From NCBI GenBank assembly GCA_014380625.1, contig JACMJL010000117.1, positions 1 through 55,709 on the forward strand: 55,709 nt of DNA, written 5' to 3'. Made by a program: the position numbers and the translations under genes. Shown piece after piece: positions 7,687-16,996 of this stretch. The stretch is from Clostridiaceae bacterium (GTDB lineage: Bacteria > Bacillota > Clostridia > Clostridiales > Clostridiaceae). The notes beneath the pieces are model-generated. The model did no database searches and had not been told where the DNA came from. It was given only the letters and a program-made list of their open reading frames with translations. Positions within the stretch are counted from its first letter, which is position 1; every line of letters begins with the position of its first letter.

Positions 7687-9030
7687 ATGAAAATAGCTTT
7701 ATTAGCTCCAGCAGGAGCAATGCATAGATATAATGGAATGTTCCATAAGAATTTACACTATGCACCCATCACTCTAGCCTTACTTGCGGCATTAGTTCCT
7801 GAAGAGTTTCATGCGGAGGTGAAAATCTATGATGAGACGGCGGAAGCAATTCCACTTGACTTAGATGTGGATATTATAGGAATTACCTGTATAACTGGGA
7901 CTGCCTCAAGATGTTATAAATTTGCTGATTATTTTAGAAAAAAAGGTATAAAAGTAATTTTGGGTGGAGTTCATCCTTCACTAATGCCTGAGGAAGCTAT
8001 GGAACATGCGGATAGTGTTATTGTGGGTCTTGGCGAAGATAATTTTCCAAAGGCCTTAAGGGACTTTAATGAAAATAAAATGCAAAGGATTTACTATCAG
8101 GATAAATGTACTCATATCGAAAATAGACCTATGCCAAGAAAAGACTTACTAAATAAAAAGAAATACATAACCTTAAATACCGTTGAGGCAATCCGAGGTT
8201 GTCATCATACCTGTACCTTTTGTGCCTACCCTGTAGCCTTTGGAACTAAGGTGTATAAGAGAACCGTAGAGGACATTATTGAAGAGATAAAAACTTTAAA
8301 AGGAAAGTTAGTAATATTTCCAGATGTTAATTTGATTTCGGATGTCACCTTTGCTAAGGAATTATTTACAGCAATGATTCCCTTAAAGAAATGGTGGTTT
8401 GGACTTACCACCACAGTAATAGGAGAAGATGAAGAATTATTAGATGTTTTTCAAAAGAGTGGTTGCAAAGGTATATTGCTTGGATTTGAATCAGTTAATC
8501 AAGAAACACAAAAAAATATTAATAAGGGAGTAAACAAGGTTAATCAATATAAAGAACTAATGAATAAATTACACCGCCATGGAATTATGGCAATGGGATG
8601 TTTTGCCTTTGGTAGTGATGAAGATAAAAAAGATGTATTTAAAAGAACCGTTGATTTGTGTAATGAAGCAAAAATAGATCTACCACGGTTTGCAATTATA
8701 ACACCCTTTCCAAGTACTCCTTTTTACAAAGAATTAGAGGCGCAAAAAAGGATTGTTGAAAAAGATTGGGCTATGTATGATGTGGAACATGTTGTTTACA
8801 ACCCAAACCATATGACAAAGGAAGAACTTCAAGAAGGCATTTCCTGGGCTTGGAAGGAAACTTATTCTATAAAGAATATACTTAAACGTATTGATCTAAG
8901 GAACCTTTGGAAAATCAATATTTTATATTCCATATATTTTGGCGCCAACATTGGATACAGAAAATATGCAAAGGCCTTTGAAGCTTATGATAAAGATATA
9001 ATGGCAGATAATAGCGATATACCACAATGA
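7687..9030 (+). CDS. Cobalamin-binding radical SAM enzyme 1 (447 aa)
   Basis: An N-terminal B12-binding Rossmann-like domain (about 1-140, with VILGGVHPSLMPEEA typical of this class) is followed by a radical SAM barrel with the [4Fe-4S] cysteines C172, C176 and C179 in GCHHTCTFC. FPDVNLIS, GILLGFES and a C-terminal DUF4070-like tail follow, as in BchE- and HpnJ-like class-B enzymes. The classical DxHxxG B12 motif is absent, which is common in this class. Such enzymes use methylcobalamin and SAM to methylate unactivated carbons or to make C-C or ring bonds. SD AAAGGA before the ATG; the stop overlaps the next start (ATGA). It groups with enzyme 4 (YAPITLALLAALVP; DVEHVVYNPNHMT). Confidence 0.9.
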   Translation: MKIALLAPAGAMHRYNGMFHKNLHYAPITLALLAALVPEEFHAEVKIYDETAEAIPLDLDVDIIGITCITGTASRCYKFADYFRKKGIKVILGGVHPSLMPEEAMEHADSVIVGLGEDNFPKALRDFNENKMQRIYYQDKCTHIENRPMPRKDLLNKKKYITLNTVEAIRGCHHTCTFCAYPVAFGTKVYKRTVEDIIEEIKTLKGKLVIFPDVNLISDVTFAKELFTAMIPLKKWWFGLTTTVIGEDEELLDVFQKSGCKGILLGFESVNQETQKNINKGVNKVNQYKELMNKLHRHGIMAMGCFAFGSDEDKKDVFKRTVDLCNEAKIDLPRFAIITPFPSTPFYKELEAQKRIVEKDWAMYDVEHVVYNPNHMTKEELQEGISWAWKETYSIKNILKRIDLRNLWKINILYSIYFGANIGYRKYAKAFEAYDKDIMADNSDIPQ

Positions 9031-10355
9031 AGATAGCATTTATTAAACCAAGTATGTTTGGGGAAATAGCAAAGGATGCAATGATGCCCTTAGTATTTTC
9101 AATTATAAAGCCATTAACCCCTGAAGATGTAGATATAGTTTTTTATGATGAGAGAATAGAAAGTATACCCACAAAATTAGATGTGGATGTAATAGCCATG
9201 ACCGTTGAAACTTTTTCTGCTAAAAGAGCATATAATCTTGCCGTAAAATATAAAAAGGAAAATAAAACAATTATCATGGGGGGCTTCCACCCAACTATGC
9301 TACCAGAGGAAAGCCTAAAGTATGCAGATTCGGTAATTATAGGGGAAGCAGAGGATACTTGGACAACAGTTATCAAGGATTTAAAAAATAATAATTTACA
9401 GAAAAAATATATTAGTGGAAATGATTTTGATTTATCTAAAATAAAATACGATTATTCTGTTTTTAAGGGGAAAAAGTACAATAAGATAGGCCTACTCCAA
9501 TTTAGCAGGGGCTGTAAATTTAATTGCAATTTCTGCTCAATACATGCCTTTTATAAGGATGGAATTAGATGCAAACCCATAGAAACAATTATAGATGAAC
9601 TAAAAAATATGAAAGAAAAACATGTGTTTTTTATAGATGATAATTTGTTTTCAAATGAGGTAGCAGCAAAGAAATTATTTGAGGCCTTAGTTCCTCTTAA
9701 GAAAAAATGGTTTTGTCAAATCAGTATTGATATTGCTCAAAATAAAGAATTACTAAGGCTAATGAAAAAAAGCGGATGTTTGTTAGTTATAATCGGTTTT
9801 GAATCCTTAAATGTTGAAAACTTAAAACAGATGGGCAAGGGTGCAAATATAAAATATAGTGATTATGAAAAAGTAATCCATAATATTTATGAAGCAGGTA
9901 TTATGATTTATGGAACCTTTGTGGTAGGTTACGATTATGATACTGCCTTAAGTACAAAAAAACTAGTTGATTTTGCCATAGATAATAAATTTGCCATAGC
10001 TAATTTTAACCCACTTATGCCTATGCCAGGGACTAAGTTGTATGAGAGATTAGATAAGGAAAAGGGATTAATCTATAAAAAGTGGTGGCTAAATCCTGAA
10101 TATAGGTACGGAGATGCAATGTTAACGCCAAAGGGAATGACTGAACAGGAACTCATGGAGAGTTGTAAAAATGCCAGATTTACCTTTAATACTTATAAAA
10201 ATATCTTTAAGAGATTGTTAAACTTTAAAGCCAATGGAAGAAATTTTGAAAATGTTACTATCTTTTTAATAACAAATTTAATTTCTCGATTTGAGATTAA
10301 AGCAAAACAAGGGAAAAGGCTGGGGGGAACTGTAAATGAAGATCACATTAATTAA
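9027..10355 (+). CDS. Cobalamin-binding radical SAM enzyme 2 (442 aa)
   Basis: Same architecture as its neighbours: B12-binding domain (about 1-130, IIMGGFHPTMLPEES), radical SAM cluster cysteines C163, C167 and C170 in GCKFNCNFC, then FFIDDNLFS, VIIGFESL and a DUF4070-like C-terminus. It carries the signature AMTVETFSAKRAY shared only with enzymes 3 and 5, and the WWLNPEYR segment in the tail, which marks subgroup B of the operon. Start overlaps the previous stop by 4 nt and its own 3' end overlaps the next gene by 20 nt, so translation is coupled. Reaction unknown; methylation or C-C bond formation on a shared intermediate is plausible. Confidence 0.88.
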   Translation: MKIAFIKPSMFGEIAKDAMMPLVFSIIKPLTPEDVDIVFYDERIESIPTKLDVDVIAMTVETFSAKRAYNLAVKYKKENKTIIMGGFHPTMLPEESLKYADSVIIGEAEDTWTTVIKDLKNNNLQKKYISGNDFDLSKIKYDYSVFKGKKYNKIGLLQFSRGCKFNCNFCSIHAFYKDGIRCKPIETIIDELKNMKEKHVFFIDDNLFSNEVAAKKLFEALVPLKKKWFCQISIDIAQNKELLRLMKKSGCLLVIIGFESLNVENLKQMGKGANIKYSDYEKVIHNIYEAGIMIYGTFVVGYDYDTALSTKKLVDFAIDNKFAIANFNPLMPMPGTKLYERLDKEKGLIYKKWWLNPEYRYGDAMLTPKGMTEQELMESCKNARFTFNTYKNIFKRLLNFKANGRNFENVTIFLITNLISRFEIKAKQGKRLGGTVNEDHIN

Positions 10356-11682
10356 ACCCAATATAGGTAGAAGAGAACATAGTATGTATGTGGATGAAAG
10401 TAGAATGGAACCCTTACAATTAGGGGTACTTGCTGCACTTACCCCAAGGGATATTGAGTTGGTAATGTATGATGATAGAATGGAACAAATACCCTTTGAT
10501 GAACCAACAGATCTAGTAGGAATAACAGTTGAAACCTTTACCGCTAGGAGAGCCTATGAGATTAGTGAAGAGTATAGGAAAAGAGGGGTAAAGGTATTAA
10601 TGGGTGGTATGCATGTTAAATTAATACCTGAAGAAGTAAAAGAACACTGTGACAGCATAATGATAGGCGATGCAGAAGATAAATGGGCCGAGATGATTGA
10701 AGATTTGAGAAAAGGTTACTTAAAAGAAGAGTATGTCTGTAATCCTGTTTTAGTTCCTCAGGATGGAATTATCACTAGAAGAGATATTTTTGAAGGAAAA
10801 GCATATTTACCTATTACGCTTTTACAATTTAGCAGAGGCTGTAGGTTTAGCTGCCATTATTGTGCCTCAAGTGTTTACTTTAACAAACACCATTATTGTA
10901 GAAATGTTGATGAAGTAATTAAAGAAATTAAAGATCAAAAGCGGAAAATATTATTTTTTGTGGATGACAATATAGTTGGTGACAAGGAAAAAGCAAAAGA
11001 GTTATTTAGGGCGTTAATACCACTAAAGGTAAAATGGGTGAGCCAAGCAAGTATTGATATGTTAGAGGACAAAGAATTAATGGAGCTAATGATGAAGAGC
11101 GGATGCTTAGGACATGTTATAGGCTTTGAATCTATAAAAATAGAAAATATAACTTTGATGAAAAAAGGTGTCAATAAAACCTATGTGGAAAACGATTATA
11201 GAGAAGCCATTAAAGAACTTAGAAATTGGGGCTTACAAACCTGGGCAGCCTTTACTGTAGGACATGACAACGATACCTTGACTAGTATTAAAGAAACCTA
11301 CAAATTTGCCTTGGAAAATAAGTTTACCTTTGCAGCTTATAATATTTTAATGCCTTATCCAGGTACTCCTTTATATAATCAATTAAAAGAGGAAGGAAGG
11401 CTATTATATGATGAAAAGTGGTGGCTACATCCGGAATATAGATTTAACTATGCTTCCTTTCTCCCCAAGAATATGACAGCAGATGAACTAACAGAAGTTT
11501 CCTTTTGGTGCAGAAAAAATTACAATTCTATGAAATCAATTATATACAGGGCTTTCGATTTAAAAACTAATATGAGAAGCCCCTATAGATTTGCCACCTA
11601 CTGTGTTTATAATCCAGTATTTAAAAAAGAAGTTTTTAGAAAGCAAGGCATGGAATTTGGGTTTAAGGATGTGAAAAAGTAA
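10336..11682 (+). CDS. Cobalamin-binding radical SAM enzyme 3 (448 aa)
   Basis: B12-binding domain (VLMGGMHVKLIPEEV, about 87-101) and radical SAM cysteines C169, C173 and C176 in GCRFSCHYC; then FFVDDNIVG, HVIGFESI and a DUF4070-like tail with WWLHPEYR. The GITVETFTARRAY stretch places it in subgroup B with enzymes 2 and 5. SD GGGGGAA lies inside the end of the preceding gene. The last base of its TAA is the first base of the next ATG. Like the other four it has no signal peptide or membrane helix and should be cytosolic. Intact at normal family length. Confidence 0.88.
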   Translation: MKITLIKPNIGRREHSMYVDESRMEPLQLGVLAALTPRDIELVMYDDRMEQIPFDEPTDLVGITVETFTARRAYEISEEYRKRGVKVLMGGMHVKLIPEEVKEHCDSIMIGDAEDKWAEMIEDLRKGYLKEEYVCNPVLVPQDGIITRRDIFEGKAYLPITLLQFSRGCRFSCHYCASSVYFNKHHYCRNVDEVIKEIKDQKRKILFFVDDNIVGDKEKAKELFRALIPLKVKWVSQASIDMLEDKELMELMMKSGCLGHVIGFESIKIENITLMKKGVNKTYVENDYREAIKELRNWGLQTWAAFTVGHDNDTLTSIKETYKFALENKFTFAAYNILMPYPGTPLYNQLKEEGRLLYDEKWWLHPEYRFNYASFLPKNMTADELTEVSFWCRKNYNSMKSIIYRAFDLKTNMRSPYRFATYCVYNPVFKKEVFRKQGMEFGFKDVKK

Positions 11683-12989
11683 TGAAAATTCTGTTGGTGA
11701 TGCCCTGGGAAAAAGGTTATAAAAGTTATAGAGATATATTTTCAAAGCTTAATGCCTATGCACCATTAACCTTGCCAACCCTTGCTGGCATTATACCAAA
11801 GGATATGAATATTGAAGTGGTCGCTTGTGATGAGATGATAGAAAATGTAGAGAAATATTATAAAAATCATTATGATATAGTGATGATTGCATTTATAACT
11901 TCCTCTAGTTTGAGGGCTTACAAAATAGCAAAGGAATTTAAGACAAGGGGCTCATACATAGTATTTGGTGGTTATCATACTACTTTCATGCCTGAAGAAG
12001 CAAAAGAGCATGGGGATACAATAATTATTGGAGAAGCTGAAGTATCAATTCCAATTTTCTTAAAGGATTATTTAAATAAGGAACCAAAGGGAATTTATAA
12101 TTACCCTGATGTAAAAGAGAGTGATAGAAAAAGACCAGATAGAACTGTTTTAAAAAAACATAAGTATTCAGGGGTACCTACAATAATTGCAAATAAAGGT
12201 TGTTCAAATAATTGCGAATTTTGTGCTATTAGTAGAATGTCAAATCAGGTGCCAAGATGTATTAATGATGTAATCGAAGAAATGAAAAGCTTAAAGAAAA
12301 AGCTATTTATCTTTTTTGATCCTAACTTTTTTGGCAACAGGCAGTATGCAATTAATTTGATGACTGAGATAGCAAAGTTAAAAGTAAAATGGATGGGGGC
12401 AGCTACTATAAATAGCGCCTTTGATGAAGAGATAATGGCATTAGCCGAAAAGAGTGGCTGTATAGGTCTGTTAGTAGGAATAGAGTCTATGAATAAACAA
12501 TCCCTAGATAGTGTAAATAAAAAGTTTGTAGATCCAAATAAGTGTAAGGAAGCTATTTCAATAATGCAAAAACACGGTATTAGTGTTAACTGTTGCTTTG
12601 TTTTAGGCTTTGATACAGATACAGAAGAGGAATTAATGTCCTTACCTAAACAGGTAGAATATCTAAATCTTAACTTTGTAAGATATTTCATCTTAACTCC
12701 AGGACCTAATTCATCTCTATTTAATAGGCTTGAAGCGGAGGGTAGAATACTTACAAAAGATTGGAGTAAATACAATCAAAATGAGGTAGTCTTTACACCT
12801 AAAAATATGTCAAAGGAAAAACTAGAAGAAATCTATAAATATGTATGGAAAGAAAGTTTTAGAATAGGGAATATATTTAGAAGAGCAAGAAATATGCAAA
12901 ATGCAAATTTATATAAAAAGTTTTTGATATTCACTTTAAATGTGGGTTTTAAATTTGTAGGAACCGGTGAATATAAGGAGGCAAACTAA
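11682..12989 (+). CDS. Cobalamin-binding radical SAM enzyme 4 (435 aa)
   Basis: B12-binding domain (YIVFGGYHTTFMPEEA) and radical SAM cysteines C164, C168 and C171 in GCSNNCEFC; FFDPNFFG replaces the usual acidic DDN motif, and LLVGIESM follows. The N-terminus (YAPLTLPTLAGIIP) and tail (YNQNEVVFTPKNMS; VWKESFRIGNIF) align with enzyme 1 rather than 2, 3 and 5, defining subgroup A. It lacks the WW segment of subgroup B. SD AAGGATGTG precedes the ATG. Its different active-site neighbourhood suggests a step chemically distinct from that of subgroup B. Confidence 0.88.
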   Translation: MKILLVMPWEKGYKSYRDIFSKLNAYAPLTLPTLAGIIPKDMNIEVVACDEMIENVEKYYKNHYDIVMIAFITSSSLRAYKIAKEFKTRGSYIVFGGYHTTFMPEEAKEHGDTIIIGEAEVSIPIFLKDYLNKEPKGIYNYPDVKESDRKRPDRTVLKKHKYSGVPTIIANKGCSNNCEFCAISRMSNQVPRCINDVIEEMKSLKKKLFIFFDPNFFGNRQYAINLMTEIAKLKVKWMGAATINSAFDEEIMALAEKSGCIGLLVGIESMNKQSLDSVNKKFVDPNKCKEAISIMQKHGISVNCCFVLGFDTDTEEELMSLPKQVEYLNLNFVRYFILTPGPNSSLFNRLEAEGRILTKDWSKYNQNEVVFTPKNMSKEKLEEIYKYVWKESFRIGNIFRRARNMQNANLYKKFLIFTLNVGFKFVGTGEYKEAN

Positions 12990-12990
12990 A

Positions 12991-14331
12991 ATGAAAATAA
13001 CATTTATATTACCTGCCATAGGTAAAAAAAGCAATGAAAGATATTTAAAATCCTGGCTTATGGAGCCTCTTACAATTGCAGTATTAAATAAACTTACACC
13101 GAAAAAATATGATAGGGTATTTTTCGATGATAGAGTTGAGAATATTGATTTTGATGAAGACACTGATGTAGTTGCAATTACAGTTGAAACCTATACTGCT
13201 AAAAGAGCTTATGAAATTGCCCGTAGATATAAAGAAAAGGGAAAACTTATTATTATGGGGGGATATCATGCTACTTTAATGCCAGAGGAAGTATTAGAGT
13301 ATGCAGATATTGTGATTAAGGGTAATGCGGAAGAGGTATGGGAACAAGTATTAGAGGATATCGAAAATAAAAATTATAGGGATATCTATGAAGGAAATAC
13401 CTGTTTAGATTATGGACTAGCAGATCCTAGTATTTATAAAGACAAGGTGAAAAAATATCTACCTATATCCTTAATTGAAATTGGTAGAGGTTGCGGTCAC
13501 AAATGTGAATTTTGCGCTATAAATGCCTACTATAAGGGAAATTATAAACATAGGAAAATAGAGCATATTATTGAAGAAATAAAACAAAGTAAAAATAAAG
13601 TTTTTTTCTTTGTGGATGACAGTATTTTTTCTGATAAAGAATTTGCAAAACAACTTTTCATTGAGGTAGCAAAACTTAATATCACCTGGGTTACCCAGGT
13701 CACCCTAGATATCGCTCGGGATGAAGAAGTGTTAAGGCTAATGAAAAAAAGTGGCTGTGAGATGATTTTAATTGGCTTTGAATCAATAGATCCCAAAAAC
13801 TTAGAACAAATGAACAAAACCTGGACCACTAAGTTAGGGGAACGTGATGAACTAGTTGAAAGAATCCATAAAAATGGAATAAGTATTTATGCAAGTTTTG
13901 TATTTGGCTTTGACTTTGATAATGAAGAAAGCTTTAGAAGTAATTTGGAGTTTTGTAAAAAACACCAATTTTATATAACAGCCTTTAATCATCTCCTTGC
14001 ATTTCCAAACACAGAAACCTATGAAAGATTTAAAAGAGAGGGCAGATTGCATAATGAAAGATGGTGGCTTTCAGAAGGCTATACCTTTGGAACCATATCC
14101 TTTAAGCCAAAGTTGATTTCTGATCAGGAATTAAAAAGATTGTGCAAATTGTATAAGACTAAATTTTTTACCTTTGGATCAATTTTTAAAAGGGGAATTA
14201 CACTTTTTAAAAGGACAAAAAACCCTTTAATTAATTTAATTTTTTGGCAGATGAATATTTTGTTTCATTTCGAAGTGGACAAGCGAGCAGGAATCCCAAT
14301 TGGTGAAAACCTTGATGAAAGGAAAAAATAA
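12991..14331 (+). CDS. Cobalamin-binding radical SAM enzyme 5 (446 aa)
   Basis: ATG at 12991 is chosen over an in-frame ATG 24 nt upstream because AAGGAGG lies at the right distance and the product then begins MKITFILPAIG like its paralogs. B12-binding domain (IIMGGYHATLMPEEV), cluster cysteines C168, C172 and C175 in GCGHKCEFC, FFVDDSIFS, ILIGFESI, and a DUF4070-like C-terminus with WWLSEGYTF. AITVETYTAKRAY assigns it to subgroup B. It starts 1 nt after the previous stop and its own stop overlaps the next start, so it is fully embedded in the operon. Intact. Confidence 0.88.
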   Translation: MKITFILPAIGKKSNERYLKSWLMEPLTIAVLNKLTPKKYDRVFFDDRVENIDFDEDTDVVAITVETYTAKRAYEIARRYKEKGKLIIMGGYHATLMPEEVLEYADIVIKGNAEEVWEQVLEDIENKNYRDIYEGNTCLDYGLADPSIYKDKVKKYLPISLIEIGRGCGHKCEFCAINAYYKGNYKHRKIEHIIEEIKQSKNKVFFFVDDSIFSDKEFAKQLFIEVAKLNITWVTQVTLDIARDEEVLRLMKKSGCEMILIGFESIDPKNLEQMNKTWTTKLGERDELVERIHKNGISIYASFVFGFDFDNEESFRSNLEFCKKHQFYITAFNHLLAFPNTETYERFKREGRLHNERWWLSEGYTFGTISFKPKLISDQELKRLCKLYKTKFFTFGSIFKRGITLFKRTKNPLINLIFWQMNILFHFEVDKRAGIPIGENLDERKK

Positions 14332-15401
14332 TGAATAATAAGGTAATCTCTGCCACAACTATGGATGGAGAAGAAATGCTAAAAATAATTGAAGCAAAAT
14401 CTACAAAGGGTAACTTTCAACTTATTTATACTAGAAGACCTAATGCATATGAGTCTTACTTGAGGGAAAGCGATAGGGTAAATATTGGATTAATAAAAGA
14501 TAAGAATGGGAAAATTGCTATGCAAACTACTTGTATAGGGAAGGATTATTATATTAATGGAAAAAAAACAACCATAGGCTATGTAGGCGGAGTTAGGAAG
14601 AGAGAAGATTATGAAGGTTTTTTTAACTGGAAAGATCTTTCGGACTTTGTAAAGGCAAGCAATTATGATATGTATTATTGTTCATTTCTAACTTCTAATG
14701 ATAGTTCAATTGAAATTTTTACAAAGAAGAGAAAAAACTTCCCGCAACTTTTCCCTGTGGATGAGTATACAACTTATATTATTAATCCAAAGGTATTTAA
14801 TAAGGAAAAGAAGCCAATGAATTCAAAATACAATTTTAGATGTATTGAGGAAGTAGATTTAGAAAGGGTATATGCTTTTCTTAATAAAGAAGGGAGTAAA
14901 TATAATTTTGCTCCTGTTGTGGAGGATTTAGAAAAACAATTTACTGATCTTTTACTGAAGGATTGTTTTATCTTAGAGGATGAGGGTGAAATTCTAGCCT
15001 TTGGTGCCTTGTGGAACCAGACTGGTTACAAACAGTATATTGTAACAAAGTATACAGGCTTCCTGAAGATTCTAAGTAAGTTTTCAAGAATTACTGAAAA
15101 ATTAGGCTACATAGCAATTCCTAAGGAAAATGAAATAATGGATTTCCCTATATTATCATTATTTTTTTCCAAGGACCATAATCCAGATTATTATAATTGT
15201 TTTTTGAGTAAAATTTCAGAGGTAATAAAGGAAAACTATAAAATGTTTGTAATTGGTATTAATAACAAGGACCCTAATAATCAGGTATATAAAAAACTAA
15301 GAAGTATAAAGTTTAAAAGTAATATATATTTTGTTCGCTATGATAAAGATATTACATTGGATGAGGGAAAAAATATTCATATTGAATGTGGGTTTTTATA
15401 G
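14331..15401 (+). CDS. GNAT-like acyltransferase, last gene of radical SAM operon (356 aa)
   Basis: SD AAAGGA before the ATG, which overlaps the preceding stop. The protein has the layout of a long GNAT protein: an N-terminal acyltransferase-like half (RVNIGLIKDKNGKIAMQTTC, then GKKTTIGYVGGVRKREDYEG, the position of the CoA-binding loop) and a second, less conserved half with FILEDEGEILAFGALWNQ, another GNAT-like strand pair. It may install an acyl group on the metabolite made by the upstream genes. The TAG stop at 15399-15401 is followed in the same frame by 46 open codons containing a 12-codon tandem repeat (described separately), so the C-terminus may have been longer. Substrate unknown. 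Confidence 0.6.
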   Translation: MNNKVISATTMDGEEMLKIIEAKSTKGNFQLIYTRRPNAYESYLRESDRVNIGLIKDKNGKIAMQTTCIGKDYYINGKKTTIGYVGGVRKREDYEGFFNWKDLSDFVKASNYDMYYCSFLTSNDSSIEIFTKKRKNFPQLFPVDEYTTYIINPKVFNKEKKPMNSKYNFRCIEEVDLERVYAFLNKEGSKYNFAPVVEDLEKQFTDLLLKDCFILEDEGEILAFGALWNQTGYKQYIVTKYTGFLKILSKFSRITEKLGYIAIPKENEIMDFPILSLFFSKDHNPDYYNCFLSKISEVIKENYKMFVIGINNKDPNNQVYKKLRSIKFKSNIYFVRYDKDITLDEGKNIHIECGFL

Positions 15402-15416
15402 AATATTATCCATGCA

Positions 15417-15481
15417 GGAAAATATGTCATCAATGATTATAGACTAAATGAGGGAAAATATGTCATCAATGATTATAGACT
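15417..15481 (+). repeat. Direct repeat, 29 bp twice with 36-bp period
   Basis: GGAAAATATGTCATCAATG and the ten following bases occur at 15417-15445 and again, identically, at 15453-15481. The period is 36 bp (12 codons). In the frame of the preceding gene, the copies encode GKYVINDYRL twice, and a diverged relative (DEGKNIHIECG) forms the annotated C-terminus of that gene. The open frame runs to a TGA at 15540-15542. Confidence 0.85.
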
Positions 15482-15602
15482 TGTAATGAGTATCTTCAAG
15501 TTGAATGAAACCATCACATGTAATATTATAGAATTAACCTGATGTAAAGGATTTCTGGCCAGAGATTATTAATGAGGGAATATGATTATGGGGGGAAATA
15601 TT

Positions 15603-16985
15603 ATGTCTAATTCAAAGACAAATAGATCAACACATGAAATGGTTCAGAAATTCGGAAGATTTTTAAGTGGTATGGTAATGCCAAATATAGGAGCATTTAT
15701 TGCATGGGGTCTTATAACGGCAATCTTTATACCCGCAGGGTGGATGCCAAATGCAAAAATTGCTACCTTAGTTGGCCCATTTGTACATTATGTTCTACCA
15801 TTACTTATTGGTTATACCGGCGGTAAGAATGTGGGCGGAGTGAGAGGCGGAGTTTTAGGAGCTATAGCAACTATAGGTATAATAGTAGGTTATCCAGACA
15901 TTCATATGTTCCTGGGTGCAATGATCATGGGTCCTTTAGGAGGATATTTAATTAAGAAGTTTGATGAACTTATAGAAGACAGTATTCCAGCTGGTTTTGA
16001 AATGTTAATTAACAATTTCTCAGCAGGTATTATTGGTGCAGGTATTGCCATTGCTGGTCTCTTAGGAATAGGACCAATAATTGCAACCATAACAGCTTTG
16101 TTAAAGGGTGGATTACAGGCAATAATGAATGCTGGATTATTACCACTTGTATCCTTAGTTATAGAACCAGCAAAAATACTCTTTCTTAATAATACTATTA
16201 ATCACGGAATACTAGGACCCCTAGGTTTATCACAAACAGTAGAAACAGGAAAATCCATAATGTTTTTATTAGAAACAAATCCAGGACCAGGACTTGGTAT
16301 ATTATTAGCCTACTGGTTATTTGCAAAGGGAGCAGCAAAAGAATCAGCACCTGGAGCGATCATAATACATTTCTTTGGAGGAATTCATGAAATATATTTC
16401 CCATTTGTGCTAATGAACCCTATATTAATCCTTGCAGTAATAGCAGGCGGAGTAAGTGGAGTGTTTACCTTCTCAGTATTAGGAGCAGGATTAGTAGCAG
16501 CACCTGGAGTAGGAAGTATACTTTCAATAATGGCAATGTCTCCAAGGGGTGGATTATTACCTGTACTAGCTGGAGTTCTAGTGGCAACTGTTGTATCTTT
16601 CGTAGTTGCAGCCTTCTTTATTAAGATATCTGGTGATAAATCAGATGAGACTGAATTAGATAATGCTAAGGGGAAAATGACCGAATTAAAGGGAAAAGCT
16701 CTAAAAAAATTAAACATAAGCGCAGTAATATTTGCCTGTGATGCTGGTATGGGGTCTAGTGCTATGGGGGCTACAACCTTAAAAAACAAGTTTAAAAAGG
16801 CAGGTTTAGATATTGATGTAGTACACTGTCCAGTAGATGAGGTGCCAGCAAATGCTGAGATAGTTATTACTCATGAAAGTCTTACAGATAGAGCAAGAGC
16901 AAAGGCTCCCAAAGCAGAGCATATTTCAATAACAAACTTTATGAATGCTCCGCAGTATGATGCTCTAGTAAATAGATTTAAATAA
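15603..16985 (+). CDS. mtlA: PTS mannitol-type EIICB permease (460 aa)
   Basis: ATG at 15603 follows GGGGGGAAA; two upstream in-frame ATGs lack that spacing. The EIIC membrane domain (about 1-345) carries the mannitol-family sequences FLSGMVMPNIGAFIAWG, NNTINHGILGPLG and GGIHEIYFP; the EIIB domain (about 375-460) has the phospho-acceptor cysteine in FACDAGMGSSAMG. It imports and phosphorylates a hexitol, presumably mannitol, at the membrane. There is no EIIA domain, so it would need EIIA from elsewhere, perhaps the fused EIIA of the second paralog downstream. No mannitol-1-phosphate dehydrogenase gene lies nearby. Closely related to the second copy over the whole EIICB part, indicating duplication. 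Confidence 0.92.
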   Translation: MSNSKTNRSTHEMVQKFGRFLSGMVMPNIGAFIAWGLITAIFIPAGWMPNAKIATLVGPFVHYVLPLLIGYTGGKNVGGVRGGVLGAIATIGIIVGYPDIHMFLGAMIMGPLGGYLIKKFDELIEDSIPAGFEMLINNFSAGIIGAGIAIAGLLGIGPIIATITALLKGGLQAIMNAGLLPLVSLVIEPAKILFLNNTINHGILGPLGLSQTVETGKSIMFLLETNPGPGLGILLAYWLFAKGAAKESAPGAIIIHFFGGIHEIYFPFVLMNPILILAVIAGGVSGVFTFSVLGAGLVAAPGVGSILSIMAMSPRGGLLPVLAGVLVATVVSFVVAAFFIKISGDKSDETELDNAKGKMTELKGKALKKLNISAVIFACDAGMGSSAMGATTLKNKFKKAGLDIDVVHCPVDEVPANAEIVITHESLTDRARAKAPKAEHISITNFMNAPQYDALVNRFK

Positions 16986-16996
16986 ACTCATATTAA

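Noticed and set aside
12245..12775. 176-codon minus-strand frame inside radical SAM gene 4
   Set aside because: No SD and it mirrors a gene with intact catalytic motifs.
15402..15602. RAT-type antiterminator or CRISPR-like repeat before the first mtlA
   Set aside because: Only two direct repeats with no spacer variety, better explained as a coding tandem repeat; no antiterminator-terminator pair is visible.
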